Assembly (NCBI GenBank): GCA_946811185.2
Contig: OX328096.1
Location: 65,990,845 to 66,054,844 of the forward strand
Origin: Hippopus hippopus
Taxonomy: Eukaryota; Mollusca; Bivalvia; Cardiida; Cardiidae
Length of the DNA stretch: 64,000 nt
Reading direction: 5' to 3'
Shown: in pieces, positions 16,105-25,560 of the stretch
Layout of the letters: each line of letters starts with the position of its first letter
Position numbering within the stretch: the first letter of the stretch is position 1
Notes under the pieces: model-generated
What the model was told of the DNA's origin: nothing
Database searches by the model: none
Seen by the model: the letters and a program-made list of their open reading frames with translations, nothing else
Made by a program: the position numbers and the translations under genes

Positions 16105-16158
16105 TAATTCTGAGTCAAAGTAAGTCAATCCCCCCCCCCCTCTGTAAACGTATAAAAG
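16105..16158 (+). promoter_or_regulatory. cassette promoter for the 16188 gene
   Basis: TTAATTCTGAGTCAAAGTAA, GTCAATCCCCCC (a C-run), then GTAAACGTATAAAAG with the TATA box at 16151-16158. The ATG is 30 bases downstream. Confidence 0.7.
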
Positions 16159-16187
16159 ACGGCGATATTTTCCTATAGACTTGAACG

Positions 16188-16491
16188 ATGGAAGATCTTA
16201 GAAAATCCGTCCACAATTTAATGAGAGTGGCAGAGTCTATCTCATTAAAACTAGAGAGGGTTAACAACCAACTGGAGAAGGTGATGTCAGAGAAGGACTC
16301 TATTACCACCAATGCTGCCACCACCAGCCAACGAGAAGAAGGTCGTCATCCCAATGACAGAGTGCTGGGATGACGACGACGAGCCACCGTTTTCTCTGCA
16401 GTTCGACTTAGACGATCAGCAGTTGAGAAGACTGAAGAGGCGGACAGCAAGCAGCTGTCCAGCCTGCAGAAAAGTTGGAGGTTGTGCCTAA
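16188..16491 (+). pseudogene. small coiled-coil protein with CPxC tail, 8-nt deletion (right copy)
   Basis: The start MEDLRKSVHNLMRVAES is identical to the left arm copy at 180-1. After MSEK (about 16,275) the right copy lacks 8 nt that the left copy has. The original frame then ends early at 16,373, while the other frame goes on through PPMLPPPANEKK, an acidic run (CWDDDDEPPF) and LRRLKRRTASSCPACRKVGG to TAA at 16489-16491. The stem-loop 25 bases past this second stop confirms the longer frame as the native one. The tail with two C-x2-C/G-C positions is shared with the 639-938 gene and the fragment at 17351. Predicted coiled-coil plus zinc knuckle; function unknown. Confidence 0.65.
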
Positions 16492-16515
16492 AAACACAGC
16501 CTCCAAAAACAAAAC

Positions 16516-16560
16516 AGCCCTTTTCAGTGCTACTCAACACTACGAAAAGATCTTTCTTTT
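16516..16560 (+). terminator. histone-type 3' end: stem-loop 16516-16531
   Basis: AGCCCT-TTTC-AGTGCT, one mismatch in the stem, then ACTCA and ACGAAAAGATCTTTC. Confidence 0.65.
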
Positions 16561-16699
16561 CAAATTTGTCAATTTCACTAAGAATTGCACTCTAAGAGTT
16601 ACACTCAAAAAAGCCTAATTCCAACCATTCCCCTAGCCTCAGCCTGGTACAGCGAGATCAAGATCATACTGTATTCCATATCAATCCTAAAGTCAATTA

Positions 16700-17085
16700 A
16701 AGCCCCAAGTAGTGGATAAAAGTAGTGGATAAAAGTAAACAATAAAGCAGTCTAAGTACAACACAGTCCCACTGATCTCTACTCTGACGTGTGGTAAGGA
16801 CTAAAGATCAGGTTGTCTTCTACATCAAACCCTGATCTTTTTTTGCCCTAACCCCACTTAAAGCCCAAGTAGTGGTTAAAAGTAGTGGATAAAAGTAAAC
16901 AATAAAGCAGTCTAAGTACAACACAGTCCCATTGATATCTACTCTGACGTGTGGTAAGGACTAAAGATCACGTTGTCTTCTATATCAAATCAATGAAAAA
17001 AAGTCTAAGTCAAACCCTGATCTTTTTTTGCCCTAACCCCACTTAAAGCCCAAGTAGTGGTTAAAAGTAAACAATAAAGCAGTCC
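16700..17085 (+). repeat. tandem arm repeat, about 165-bp unit, 2.3 copies
   Basis: Units start AAGCCCAAGTAGTGG at about 16,702 (as AAGCCCCAAGTAGTGG), 16,861 and 17,046; the first two run through ACACAGTCCCA and CCCTGATCTTTTTTTGCCCT. One inverted unit is at 247-420 in the left arm. Confidence 0.85.
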
Positions 17086-17179
17086 TAACCCTATTCCATC
17101 TTACCCTATTCCATATCACGGTCTCAACCAACAGCTGACTAAACTATAAACTATGTGACAATCCTTCTTAGTGTAGCGA

Positions 17180-17280
17180 ACCTATATAGTCTTACTATAG
17201 CAATATGGGTACGAAGTTCTTTTGGGTACGAAAACCCACTCAGGATAGTCATACTATAGCAATATGGGTAAAGAAAACCC
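17180..17280 (+). repeat. short tandem duplication (ACTATAGCAATATGGGTA)
   Basis: The string occurs at about 17,192 and 17,252, each followed by AAACCCACTCAG within 60 bases. Confidence 0.7.
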
Positions 17281-17295
17281 ACTCAGAGTAAGTAA

Positions 17296-17350
17296 GTAGG
17301 ATATTTGCAATAAAAGGCTAACTATCGGCCAAAAATGACACATTTTCTCC
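17296..17350 (+). repeat. 55-bp direct repeat, copy 1
   Basis: Starts GTAGGATATTTGC and ends GACACATTTTCTCC. Identical to 17671-17725. Confidence 0.9.
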
Positions 17351-17422
17351 GAATTGAGAAGATTGAGGAGGCGGACAGCAAGTAGCTGTCCAGCTTGCAG
17401 AAAAGTTGGAGGTTGTGCCTAA
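17351..17422 (+). pseudogene. 3' fragment of a third CPxC-tail cassette gene
   Basis: The frame reads ELRRLRRRTASSCPACRKVG and closes with TAA at 17420-17422, almost identical to the end of the 16188-16491 gene. The 5' part is cut off exactly at the 55-bp direct repeat. A perfect stem-loop follows after 20 bases. Confidence 0.65.
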
Positions 17423-17442
17423 AAAACACAGCCTCCACAAAC

Positions 17443-17485
17443 AGCCCTTTTCAGGGCTACCATTCCACACGAAAGAGTGATCTTT
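17443..17485 (+). terminator. histone-type 3' end: stem-loop 17443-17458
   Basis: AGCCCT-TTTC-AGGGCT followed by ACCATT and ACGAAAGAGTGATC (HDE-like, from 17469). Confidence 0.7.
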
Positions 17486-17670
17486 CAAATTGTCAATTTT
17501 CAGTCAAAAGACTTTCAGTCAGTACAACCCCACTCATGGCAAGCGGAATAGGGACTCAGGGTAAGTCAGATAGGGACTGTCCAATCTCTGCAACAGCTCA
17601 CAAGGGGACCGAGTAACCGATAAAATCCGAGAATCAGCATGAAAATGTTACTATAAATAGAACATGGGGG

Positions 17671-17725
17671 GTAGGATATTTGCAATAAAAGGCTAACTAT
17701 CGGCCAAAAATGACACATTTTCTCC
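17671..17725 (+). repeat. 55-bp direct repeat, copy 2
   Basis: Identical to 17296-17350. The two copies enclose 320 bases with the third cassette end and its stem-loop. Confidence 0.9.
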
Positions 17726-17728
17726 AAA

Positions 17729-17840
17729 AGTGCCCCATTCTGCTTACCCGGGGCCCCATTTACTGTCAGGGTAAGCAGAATGGGGCACTCGGGGTAAGTC
17801 GGATGGGGCAAAATCGCCTATTTTGCCCTATCCGACTTCC
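17729..17840. repeat. two adjacent hairpins at the element/host boundary zone
   Basis: AGTGCCCCATTCTGCTTACC (17729-) is inverted at 17770-17789, and GTCGGATGGGGCAAAAT is inverted (one mismatch) as ATTTTGCCCTATCCGAC up to about 17,837. Confidence 0.8.
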
Positions 17841-19176
17841 CTTTACTACTCATGGGAACGAGTACATAAATAACGGAATCCAAGTGGTAAAAGTATTTTG
17901 CAAGGTGGGATTGGAGCGTGAACCTTTACCTTGGATGTAAAAGTTATATGCCAGCATCGTGTATAACACAGTTTTACTAAAAGGGTATTTTAAAGATTTA
18001 GCATTCAGGACTACAACCGACTGAATCATTAGCTAGACTGGCCCTTTGATATGTAGAAAATTGACCAAAAGCAAAGTTTCTACCATGGTAAGCCTGCACG
18101 GACTGCGCAGCTTGACCTAGATCAATACGTTTTGCAGATGCATTAGACCTCCTTTTCACAGAGCATAGCTGATTTATGTTTTTTAACGAATACCTGCACA
18201 TACACAGCATTTTCCCCCGAGTCGTTACAGGTTGCATTTACGTATAAGGTAGGCTACGACATTATTACAGGTAGTTAAGAAACAATATGTGTTAATTTCG
18301 AGTCCTTCCGTTTTGAGGTGCACAACGAATGTCACCTGAAGATCTGCAGTTGTCATGGAGGTAGCACCATCATTCGAAGCTTCATGTCTGGAAAGCGAGA
18401 AGTCATGTTCACATGCTTCTTACAAATTGTAAGAATCCATAGAAACATCCTCAAATGACCTTTATCAAATGGTAAATAGTACGTAAGCATTCTTGGTTAT
18501 CCGTCATCTTATCGTATACTAGTTAATCGTATATGTAACCTATCGTAGTATCGCTTTTTTTCACAAGTTGTTCAGGGATTTTTGCAATCAATTTACGAAC
18601 AACTGTGTGTAACTTGCGAGAGATACTAGTATACGATGATTATGGATTGTTACGTTTTATTTACGAATCCTATGGAAAAATAATTTTTCACTAGTCAAAA
18701 GTTTTGCCGCTCCTTTCACAGATACGGTTGTGATTAGTAAATTACGAGTACCATCGATTTACATCCGGATCCTCTCGATTGACTAAGAGTTTGTGATCCG
18801 TGAGGAGTCGTAAGAAAATCTGTATATGTGAAGGTGGTGAAAAACAAACAAACAAACAAACATATTAAAAAAAAAGAAAAGAAAAAATCGACAAAGGAAT
18901 CATGCAGGATATTTTTATTTAAGCCTAACCAGAGACCTTTCATTTGTAGCTCATCTAGACACTTTGCTCTTAAAAGAAACAATCCGGAGGGAGGATGTGA
19001 CCTTCTGATTAAAAAAGAAATAGTCAGTTTTCAAGACTTTAATCTGCTATCCCAAATACCTACTGCTGAACCATACTATATAAAAAAAAAAAAAATGAGC
19101 CATGAACCAATGTAAACTTTCTCCTAAATGAGTTAAAACGTTCTTGCAGTATATGGTCATTCGATTTCTATTATAA
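17841..19176. other. host noncoding DNA with one palindromic repeat copy
   Basis: Includes a diverged copy of the GTCAGCCTGCGCAG palindrome family at about 18,003-18,175 (bounded by ACAACCGACTGAATCATTAG and CACAGAGCATAGCTGA). No ORF with family features. It lies 3' of the receptor gene, so its UTR could reach into it. Confidence 0.6.
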
Positions 19177-19924
19177 TTAAACATATGAACTCACGGTGTT
19201 CTCTGTCAATTTTGGATTTTTTCTATCATACACAAATGAAAATCTAGCATGCCTCGATTGACCATTTGAGAACGAATCAGCTCTGTAAAAGGGAGCTAAA
19301 CCCCTCCTTTGTAAGCGTCCTTCTCTTCCACGACAACAAGTTGTAATTACATCTTTAAACCCTCTCCTATATCTTTTACTAAAGAAGCAGTAAATGAATG
19401 GATTCATTCCACTGTTGGATGAGCCAAGCCATTGAGCTATTGGGTTTATTATTGTATATATACTGCTCTGGGACGGCCCAGAGAAAATTACCTGTAGCCG
19501 TATCACGTAGAGAGGTAACCACGAAAATGCAAACAAGAGTACCACTACGAACAGCATTTTAACTGCTTTCACTTTCGACTTATGTATGAGGTCGGAGCTA
19601 GTTTTTTCTCCAGGAGCTCGTCTACGCCACACTTTTATTCCAATGAGTAGATAACACACTACGATGAGTATTAGAGGTACAGAGTAACAGCACAGAAATA
19701 AGGCTCCCAGAAAAAACCACTTCATTCCGCTCTGTGAGGGCCAGTGTTCGTAACATACCGGATACACGAGCCTTCGCTCATTGTCATGATATTCAACGAC
19801 TTTGAAATACATAGCCCATGGAGTCATTATGGCAAAGGCTGTCATCCATATTAAGACAATTATAATCTTGCAGACTTTCTTGTTGATTTTGAACTTTTTC
19901 CAAGAATGACAAATGGCTAAATAT
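19177..19924 (-). CDS. rhodopsin-like peptide GPCR, last coding exon (TM4 to C-terminus)
   Basis: The minus-strand exon begins after a pyrimidine-rich acceptor (TTTATTTCAG, ending at 19925) with YLAICHSWKKFKINKK, so the preceding exon's Asp-Lys completes a DKY variant of the DRY motif. It then carries TM4 (IIIVLIWMTAFAIMTPWAMY), extracellular loop 2 with the disulphide Cys (PVCYEHW), TM5 (LGALFLCCYSVPLILIVVCY), a long basic third loop, TM6 with FSWLPLYV, TM7 with NSGMNPFIYCFF and a tail with a CC palmitoylation candidate (TTCCRGREG). Class A peptide receptors of the neuropeptide FF/RFamide kind look most similar; the ligand is not determinable. Membrane protein coupling to G proteins. Exon phase agrees with the exon at 20836-20737. 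Confidence 0.85.
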
Positions 19925-20736
19925 CTGAAATAAACAACAACAATACGCTGACTGACTAATTTTCCAACTGAAGTTATGTTCGTTATTTGAGAGACCTTTC
20001 ACAAACATTAACAGATTTTAGTAGCGTTCTAAAAACCCGGTTTGAAGCAATGTTTCAGACTCAACCTAGCAAAATAATGAACTTAAGTTCGTTTATTTAC
20101 ATGAGTTGAGCCTAAAACATAGTGTCAGCTCAGAATTTGAGAGCGTTACTTAAGTCTGTTAATACGGCTCGTATGTCTGAAATGCGTTTCACATAACGAA
20201 TCCTGCCAAATACTAGTAAAGAAGCAGCGTCCGCTAGCGGATTTGAGCAAATAAAAGACTTCAGTTTTTCCGTGCAACCGGGTCCTGGATCTCAAGAGAT
20301 ATGGAGTGTGCATGACTTTAAGGGCAATGACTTTTAACGCCCGTGCTGTGACCTTGACCTTTAAACCTGGTATCTGAAACCTCAGCTCTGCACTTTCAGG
20401 ATCCATACATGTGTAAACCAATTTCAACATTATTCGAATCATATCACTGCAACAGCTCACATGTATGTTCATGTATGTCCTGGGTTTCATTATTACTAGG
20501 CTAAGGCTCTGAAGTGTCCTGCCTAAAGACACAGCCACGAAAAAGCGCAGTGCTTTCTGAGGGGCTCGAACTCAGGCCCTCTTGGTTACGGATCCTATAC
20601 CTAGCCACGTAAAACCTCTAAAGTTGAATCTTAGGCCGTTAAAAAAAGTATGAAGCATAGGATGCATGGTCAGAACTGTATAAAGAGCCTTGGGCTAGTT
20701 TCATTTTACTTAGTTTATTATGCTACTCATACTTAC
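19925..20736 (-). other. GPCR intron, with a SINE inside
   Basis: Bounded by donor GTAAGTATGAG at 20736 and acceptor TTTATTTCAG at 19925, about 812 bp. It contains a tRNA-derived SINE copy at about 20,430-20,612. Confidence 0.75.
20430..20612 (-). repeat. tRNA-derived SINE
   Basis: On the minus strand there is an A-box-like GTGGCTAGGTATAGGATCC and a B-box GAGTTCGAGCC, followed by a conserved body (GTGTCTTTAGGCAGGACACT). A body-only relative lies at 43,545-43,655. No target-site duplication was found. Confidence 0.6.
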
Positions 20737-20836
20737 TTATCGACAGCAATAGCTGCGAGTGTTGTGACGGACGCACAGACGGATACGCCTTGCAAATAGG
20801 CTGTAGCTTTACACATGAACCAACCAAAATGCCAGT
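20737..20836 (-). CDS. GPCR internal exon (TM3)
   Basis: A 100-bp exon with acceptor CTATTTCAG before 20836 and donor GTAAGT after 20737. It encodes WHFGWFMCKATAYLQGVSVC followed by ASVTTLAAIAVDK, the third membrane helix with the conserved Cys for the loop-2 disulphide, and joins in frame to YLAICHSW of the next exon. Upstream exons for the N-terminus, TM1 and TM2 were not recognised in the window, which points to a long upstream intron. Confidence 0.85.
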
Positions 20837-20989
20837 CTGAAATAGAAACAGTAAAAAATTGTTTTTGAGTTTAGATCAGTATTCAGATAACAGTATTTTG
20901 ATGGTATTTTGAATTTCATGATTAGTGTTTCTTATTCGGCTTTTAGCAAGCCATTGCCTGTGTTATATTTTTTTTGTAGATATTTGACA

Positions 20990-21165
20990 TTCTTTGTCTC
21001 ATTCTCCAAGATTTTCTAAATTTGAACGTAACACAACTTTTGATTGGCTAAACCAAATGGTTTAGCCAATCAGAAGTTATGTTACTTTCAAATTTAGAAA
21101 ATTATGGAGAATAAGACTGAAATCGTTCTTAAGAATGGTCGGTGAATACGAGCCTTGGTGTTTTG
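20990..21165. repeat. palindromic MITE (GATTGGCTAAACCAAATGG family), copy 1
   Basis: A long stem: CTCCAAGATTTTCTAAATTT ... AAATTTAGAAAATTATGGAG, with AACTTTTGATTGGCTAAACC and its inverse at the centre, ending in AAGAATGGTCGGTGAATACG. Related copies lie at 52,305 and 61,197. Confidence 0.75.
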
Positions 21166-22037
21166 TTTGCTATTCTCACACACACGCATATAATAGCAAT
21201 AATGTAAACAACAAGAACAACCAAAAACCGTGAAATTATATTTCAATAGAACGATTCTGTTAATTCTTCAGGGATTGAGTGAAACACTATGAAAAAAACA
21301 ACAACACTCTATTGTTCATCATTTTGGCTATTGCCAGTTTCAAGGGTTTTTAAAGCACTTTTTACCTCTTTTAACATTTTAAGCTCGTACTACTCCAGCC
21401 ATGATGTTTTACAAGAATGTAACATAATAGCCTATAGTAAGTTATGTTTGGATTAATACAGGCTTGAAAATGTTCTAGGGGGACAAAGTGTTTCAAAACT
21501 CTGGAAAAAGACAACAGTCGGATAATTGAACATTAGAGTGTTTTTTTTTTTTCATAATATGAACTTGTGTGTCTTGCCAACTGATGGACAATATTGTTTT
21601 CGTTTGGTAAGGAATTTAAGATATGTTAAAGAATAGTAAAAGCCTGCTTGTCCATCAAGCATATACCACTAAGTATAAGGGCCCGGTCTCTCGAAAAAAA
21701 CTCGTCTCTCATTTTGCTCAAATCCAGTAACAGATTCTTTTTCTAACTTAAGTCTAGTTTTTAACTTAGGATGCACTTCGCTAAAATTAAAACACTTACT
21801 AGTAACGTTCTCAAATCCTGAGACGACCCAACGTTGCTGACTCAACTCAGCAAAATAAATAATTGAAGCCTGTTAAATGAGTTAAATCCGTTTATGTTAA
21901 GTCTGAAATGTTGTGTCAGCTCATTGTTTCAGAAATTTACTAAGGTCTGTTAATGTTAGTTAAATGCGTCTCACATAACCAACTCTCCTTAAGTCAGTGG
22001 CTATTGGTTTTTTTTTTTAATTTAGTTCATGCTGCGA
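21166..22037. other. GPCR upstream intron or intergenic DNA
   Basis: Nothing recognisable apart from short runs of A/T. A diverged string (GTTAAATGAGTTAAATCC ... CAGCTCATTGTTTCAG) resembles 20,060-20,150 and may be another old repeat. Confidence 0.5.
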
Positions 22038-22110
22038 AGATCAGCGTCTGTTGACAGTGTAGATCAGGGTCAAACTGAAGTTCTGATCTTCGGATCACAC
22101 TATCAGACAT
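22038..22110. repeat. palindromic repeat (GACAGTGTAGATCAAGATCA family), copy 1
   Basis: GACAGTGTAGATCAGGGTCA is inverted by TGATCTTCGGATCACACTAT. Other copies lie near 50,012, 51,045, 54,418 and 59,052. Confidence 0.55.
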
Positions 22111-22167
22111 GCTTTGTTAGATATTTTGACCAAAAAAAAAAAAAATCGAATTTCAATTTCTCCTTCT

Positions 22168-22374
22168 TAACTCTTTACCACACAATCCCGAGTTTTAACT
22201 CCTGAAGTGGAAGGCTTTTGAAAAAATGCTAACCAGCATTTTCTGCTTTTCCCACAATGTTTTCTACGCATTCGAGAACAAATTCTGTCAACTGAGCCAC
22301 GTTGAATTTGTCGTCTGCAACTACTTTGAGTTTGGACAAGTCTAAAATTTTGTCGTTTGGTGCAGAGTTAAACA
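22168..22374. repeat. palindromic MITE (AGAAAATGCTGG family), copy
   Basis: From TTAACTCTTTACCACACAAT to GTCGTTTGGTGCAGAGTTAA; central AATGCTAACCAGCATTTT is palindromic. Confidence 0.7.
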
Positions 22375-22660
22375 GTTCAATTTTTGTCTACCCATTTTAT
22401 ACAGACATTACCGGTACTGTAATGGCTTATCAAGCCCAGTCCTTTTGACGTCGGTATTAAATCATTGTCGATAAGCAATGCAGCGATCCGAAAAATAAAA
22501 AAAACAATGTCTTTTATACCGTTGGATTAAAAAAAATGAAGTCACACCACTGTTTTTTGCTACACTGGGTTTTTGAAAATAGAGTGAAAATAACCATCTT
22601 TGACCCTCTGCTGTACTCTTATTAGCAAACCCCCTTCTTTCCTGTTTGTTTCTATAGAAT

Positions 22661-23674
22661 ATACAGGGTGTCCTCGGAATATCTGTTACCATTATTAATA
22701 GTTTTTCGATTAAAACTTGTTGGTAAATTTACATCATTTATATACCGAATTAACAAGAGTTGAATATAGATTTTTTTTGTCGCTCAAATAGTATTTTCTT
22801 GGCCATTGTTTGTGAGGAAGCTGTGTTGTATGACGGTACTTGTTTTTCAAGATAGCGTTGTCAAATGGATTCGACTGTAATGTTGTAGAACGGTTTTATA
22901 CAACTCCTCCAACCACAGATTTCATAGAAATGGCAAAACAGCACCTCGGGAGAAAACTTTTATAAATGATATAAATATAACGAATTGCTAAACCGTAAGT
23001 GGAAATTTTGGCATATGAACATTGAAACTTGTCTCGCCATGATCGAAAGTATGCAAATCTAATGCATGTACATCTTTTCTATATACAAGTACACATAGTT
23101 GGTATATTACTTACAGATGGGCTATGCTCTATGAAAAGGGGGTTTAGTGCACCTGCAAAAAGCATCTACTCATGCCAGCCCGTGCAGTCCGCACAGGCTT
23201 ACCTGGGTCGAAACGTTTTCCTCTTTGTAACTTTTCTGCATACTCATAGACCAATTTATCTCCTGATTCACTCGGCTATTACACATTATGGATTGTACGG
23301 GTCTCAAATTATGTGATGACTTGCATGGCATCATGCATCAAGGAGATGCATAAAACTCTCTTTTGCAAGAGCATGTCTCATATATGTGAGCCGTGCTCTG
23401 GCAAAAGGGGGCTTCATGCACCTCCCTTATACACGATACTAGCCCAAGTCATCACATAATTATGGATCCATAGGAGCCAGTTTTTTCAATAACCGACTTA
23501 ATTATGAGGTAGATTGGTATTTGACAAACAGAAAATTGAGCAATAGCGAAAGTTTCGGCCCAGGTCAGCCTGCCCGGACTGCGCAGGCTGACCTGGGTCG
23601 ATACTTTTCGCAGATGCATTAAGCCCCCTTTTCACAGAGCACGGCTCATGTATTATTGGACCGACACCCTGTAT
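22661..23674. mobile_element. possible mariner-type nonautonomous element with nested palindromic repeats
   Basis: ATACAGGGTGTC at 22661-22672 is exactly inverted at 23663-23674 (GACACCCTGTAT). ACAGGGTGTC ends are common in mariner elements. The interior has no transposase and holds two palindromic repeat copies (about 23,115-23,420 and 23,395-23,650). Confidence 0.4.
23115..23650. repeat. two copies of the GTCAGCCTGCGCAG palindrome family
   Basis: The copies are bounded by GCTATGCTCTATGAAAAGGG and AGCACGGCTCATG-type ends. Central palindromes lie around 23,175-23,200 and 23,555-23,605 (CCTGCCCGGACTGCGCAGGC). Confidence 0.75.
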
Positions 23675-24369
23675 GTCAAGTGGTCTTCACAGCAAAAACT
23701 ATAACAAGGCATCTCAGCCGATTGAGTTTCTTGCAATTCCACCTCAATCACAACAACCTTGAAAAGTCATGGTGAAAAAGGGCCCTTCCGGGCGGTTAAC
23801 CATGTTCCTTTATGTTGTCACAGGGACAAAATAGTACCTCATGAAATAAAAAGCTTGCACTTAGTTTCTACAGAAATCATTCAATAAACACCAGGAACTT
23901 AGTTTACACCTGTCTTTTCATTTTCGCTTATAAACAGTTCTGTACATATGTTTGCTGTCAAACTTTCAATAGGGACTACTTTTGATATGACCCGGTAGGA
24001 GTTCGCAGTGAAGCGACACTTTTTGCGAGACAAAACAGAGTTCCATTGATTTAAAGCAACTCGCGACAGCTCATAGTCAAAAGGAGTTACAATATATCAG
24101 GCTAAATTTATTAACAGGTCTCATTTTAATAGAAAAAATCCCTGGAATATCTTAGGCAATAGCTAGCAATCCACCAGTAAAAATGACAGAGCAATCTGAT
24201 AATACTTTAAAGTTTGTGATTATTTTCTGTACTTTAATTTCTTTTGATTTTTAAAATCTAATTCTCTGAGTCTCAGTGCGCTCATTCCTTTGGTATTTGG
24301 AAAGACAAGGATTGGTTTAGAAAGGCATCGAATTATGACGGCTAATAGACTGATAAGTTGTGAGCCTTA

Positions 24370-25560
24370 TATGTAACGGTTTAACTTTTGGCGGACGTAT
24401 TATAATATTCTTCAACATAATTCCATTCAGTATCTATACACTTTTGCCAGCGATGTTGTCCTTTTCTTGATCGTTTAGAAAGTCTTCAACGACGTATATG
24501 GCATCATCACCTTACAAAAGTGGGTACCGGAAATGGCCTTTTTCAAGTTTGGAAATAGATGAATGATAAAGCGAAATCAGGCAAATAAGCCGGCTGCTCA
24601 TTCAATTCAAAGCCAAAATCGTTCATGGAAGCAATGACAGACTTGTGAACAGGGGTATTGTCCTGGTGGAACAGCGTACCTTTACTGAGATTTATGCGGC
24701 TTTTGAGTTTGATATTTTCTCTTAACTTCTTAAGAAGTGATGCATGATATTTGCCATTGGTTATTTGTCCCTTTTGCAAACGACTTACCATCAGAATACC
24801 ATCGGTGTCCCAGAACACCGAGGTCATAACCTTTCAAGCTGATGGAATACTATTTGCCTTCTATGCCGGGGGTGAACCAGGGTGCTTCCATTGTTTGGAC
24901 TATTATTTAGCTTCTGGGGTGAAATGATAGATCTATGTCTCTTCCATAGGCACAAACCTCTGCAGAAAGTTGGCAAGATCTTCCACAGATAAGCACGCGA
25001 CAAAGTTCGCCAGAGTGCTTTAGATCAAATGTCAGAAGTCTTGGTACCCAACAAACTGAAAGAATTCTCAGTGCAAGATCTTCTGTAAGAATGGAACGTA
25101 CTCTTTCCCGTGAAATCCCAACTGTGCTGGCTATATATCTCTCTGTAACTCGTCTGTCAGCCATAATAATTCTCATTGCAAGTCTTCTTAAGTATAGAAA
25201 GTACTCTTTCTTGTGAAATCCGAACTGTACTTGCTATATAGATCTCTGTAACCCGCCTGTTAGCCATAACAATATCATGGACTATATTGACCATTTCTGG
25301 GGTTGCAACACTGACGGGTGTTCCAGGAAGGGCATCGTCCTCAAGACTCCGCCGCCTCGCTTTAACTTCGCCACCCAACTTTTCATTATAGTATATGCAG
25401 GGGCATCATTCCCTAGTGTTGCTACCATATCAGTACAGATATCCTTTGGTACTAGACCTTTTTTATTTAACCATTTAATCACTGTTCTTTCAGCGATTTT
25501 GTCCATTTTGCCTTGTTTACTTTAGAGTAGTACCTCTTCAACATAAGCTGACCAAATAAC
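24370..25560 (-). pseudogene. mariner-family transposase relic
   Basis: Minus-strand pieces in order: DKIAERTVIKWLNKKGLVPK and APAYTIMKSWVAKLKRGG (25,506-25,340), LEDDALPGTPVSVATPEM and NRRVTEIYIASTVRISQERV (25,360-25,200), a second near-identical DRRVTERYIASTVGISRERV (25,165-25,085), then SVFWDTDGILMVSRLQKGQI, LFHQDNTPVHKS and LPDFALS (24,820-24,560). HQDN and the PD motif are the second and third catalytic acidic sites of mariner enzymes. The frame is broken several times and the second helix-turn-helix segment is duplicated, so the copy is dead. The first acidic site was not found. Cut-and-paste at TA is known for the family. Confidence 0.8.

Larger units (their letters stand above)
1..17560. 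mobile_element. Polinton/adintovirus-like integrated element (left end outside window)
   Basis: The block holds a protein-primed family B DNA polymerase, an adenovirus-type cysteine protease, a penton-like protein, a C-terminal piece of a double-jelly-roll capsid protein and an integrase tail. That gene set is known from Polintons (Mavericks) and adintoviruses. The first ~600 bases match, in inverted orientation, pieces of 16120-17040, so both arms carry inverted terminal repeats, but the order of the pieces differs between arms. The packaging ATPase, most of the integrase and most of the capsid gene are not seen, so this copy is internally deleted. Without the Kolobok-like insertion at 1118-4765 the visible element is about 13.9 kb. 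The right limit is approximate: the last recognisable element-specific segment ends near 17,530, and no terminal AGT or 6-bp target duplication could be fixed. Confidence 0.85.

Noticed and set aside
1..17560. Programmed frameshifting or stop-codon reassignment to explain the broken frames
   Set aside because: Shifts lie in unrelated homopolymers with different directions of change, and all three stop codons are also used as normal gene ends here; decay or assembly error is simpler.
17998..18237. ORFs across GCGCAGGC palindromes here and at 23029, 50410, 57330, 63445 and 63625
   Set aside because: They are translations of repeat-family copies and recur only because the repeats do.
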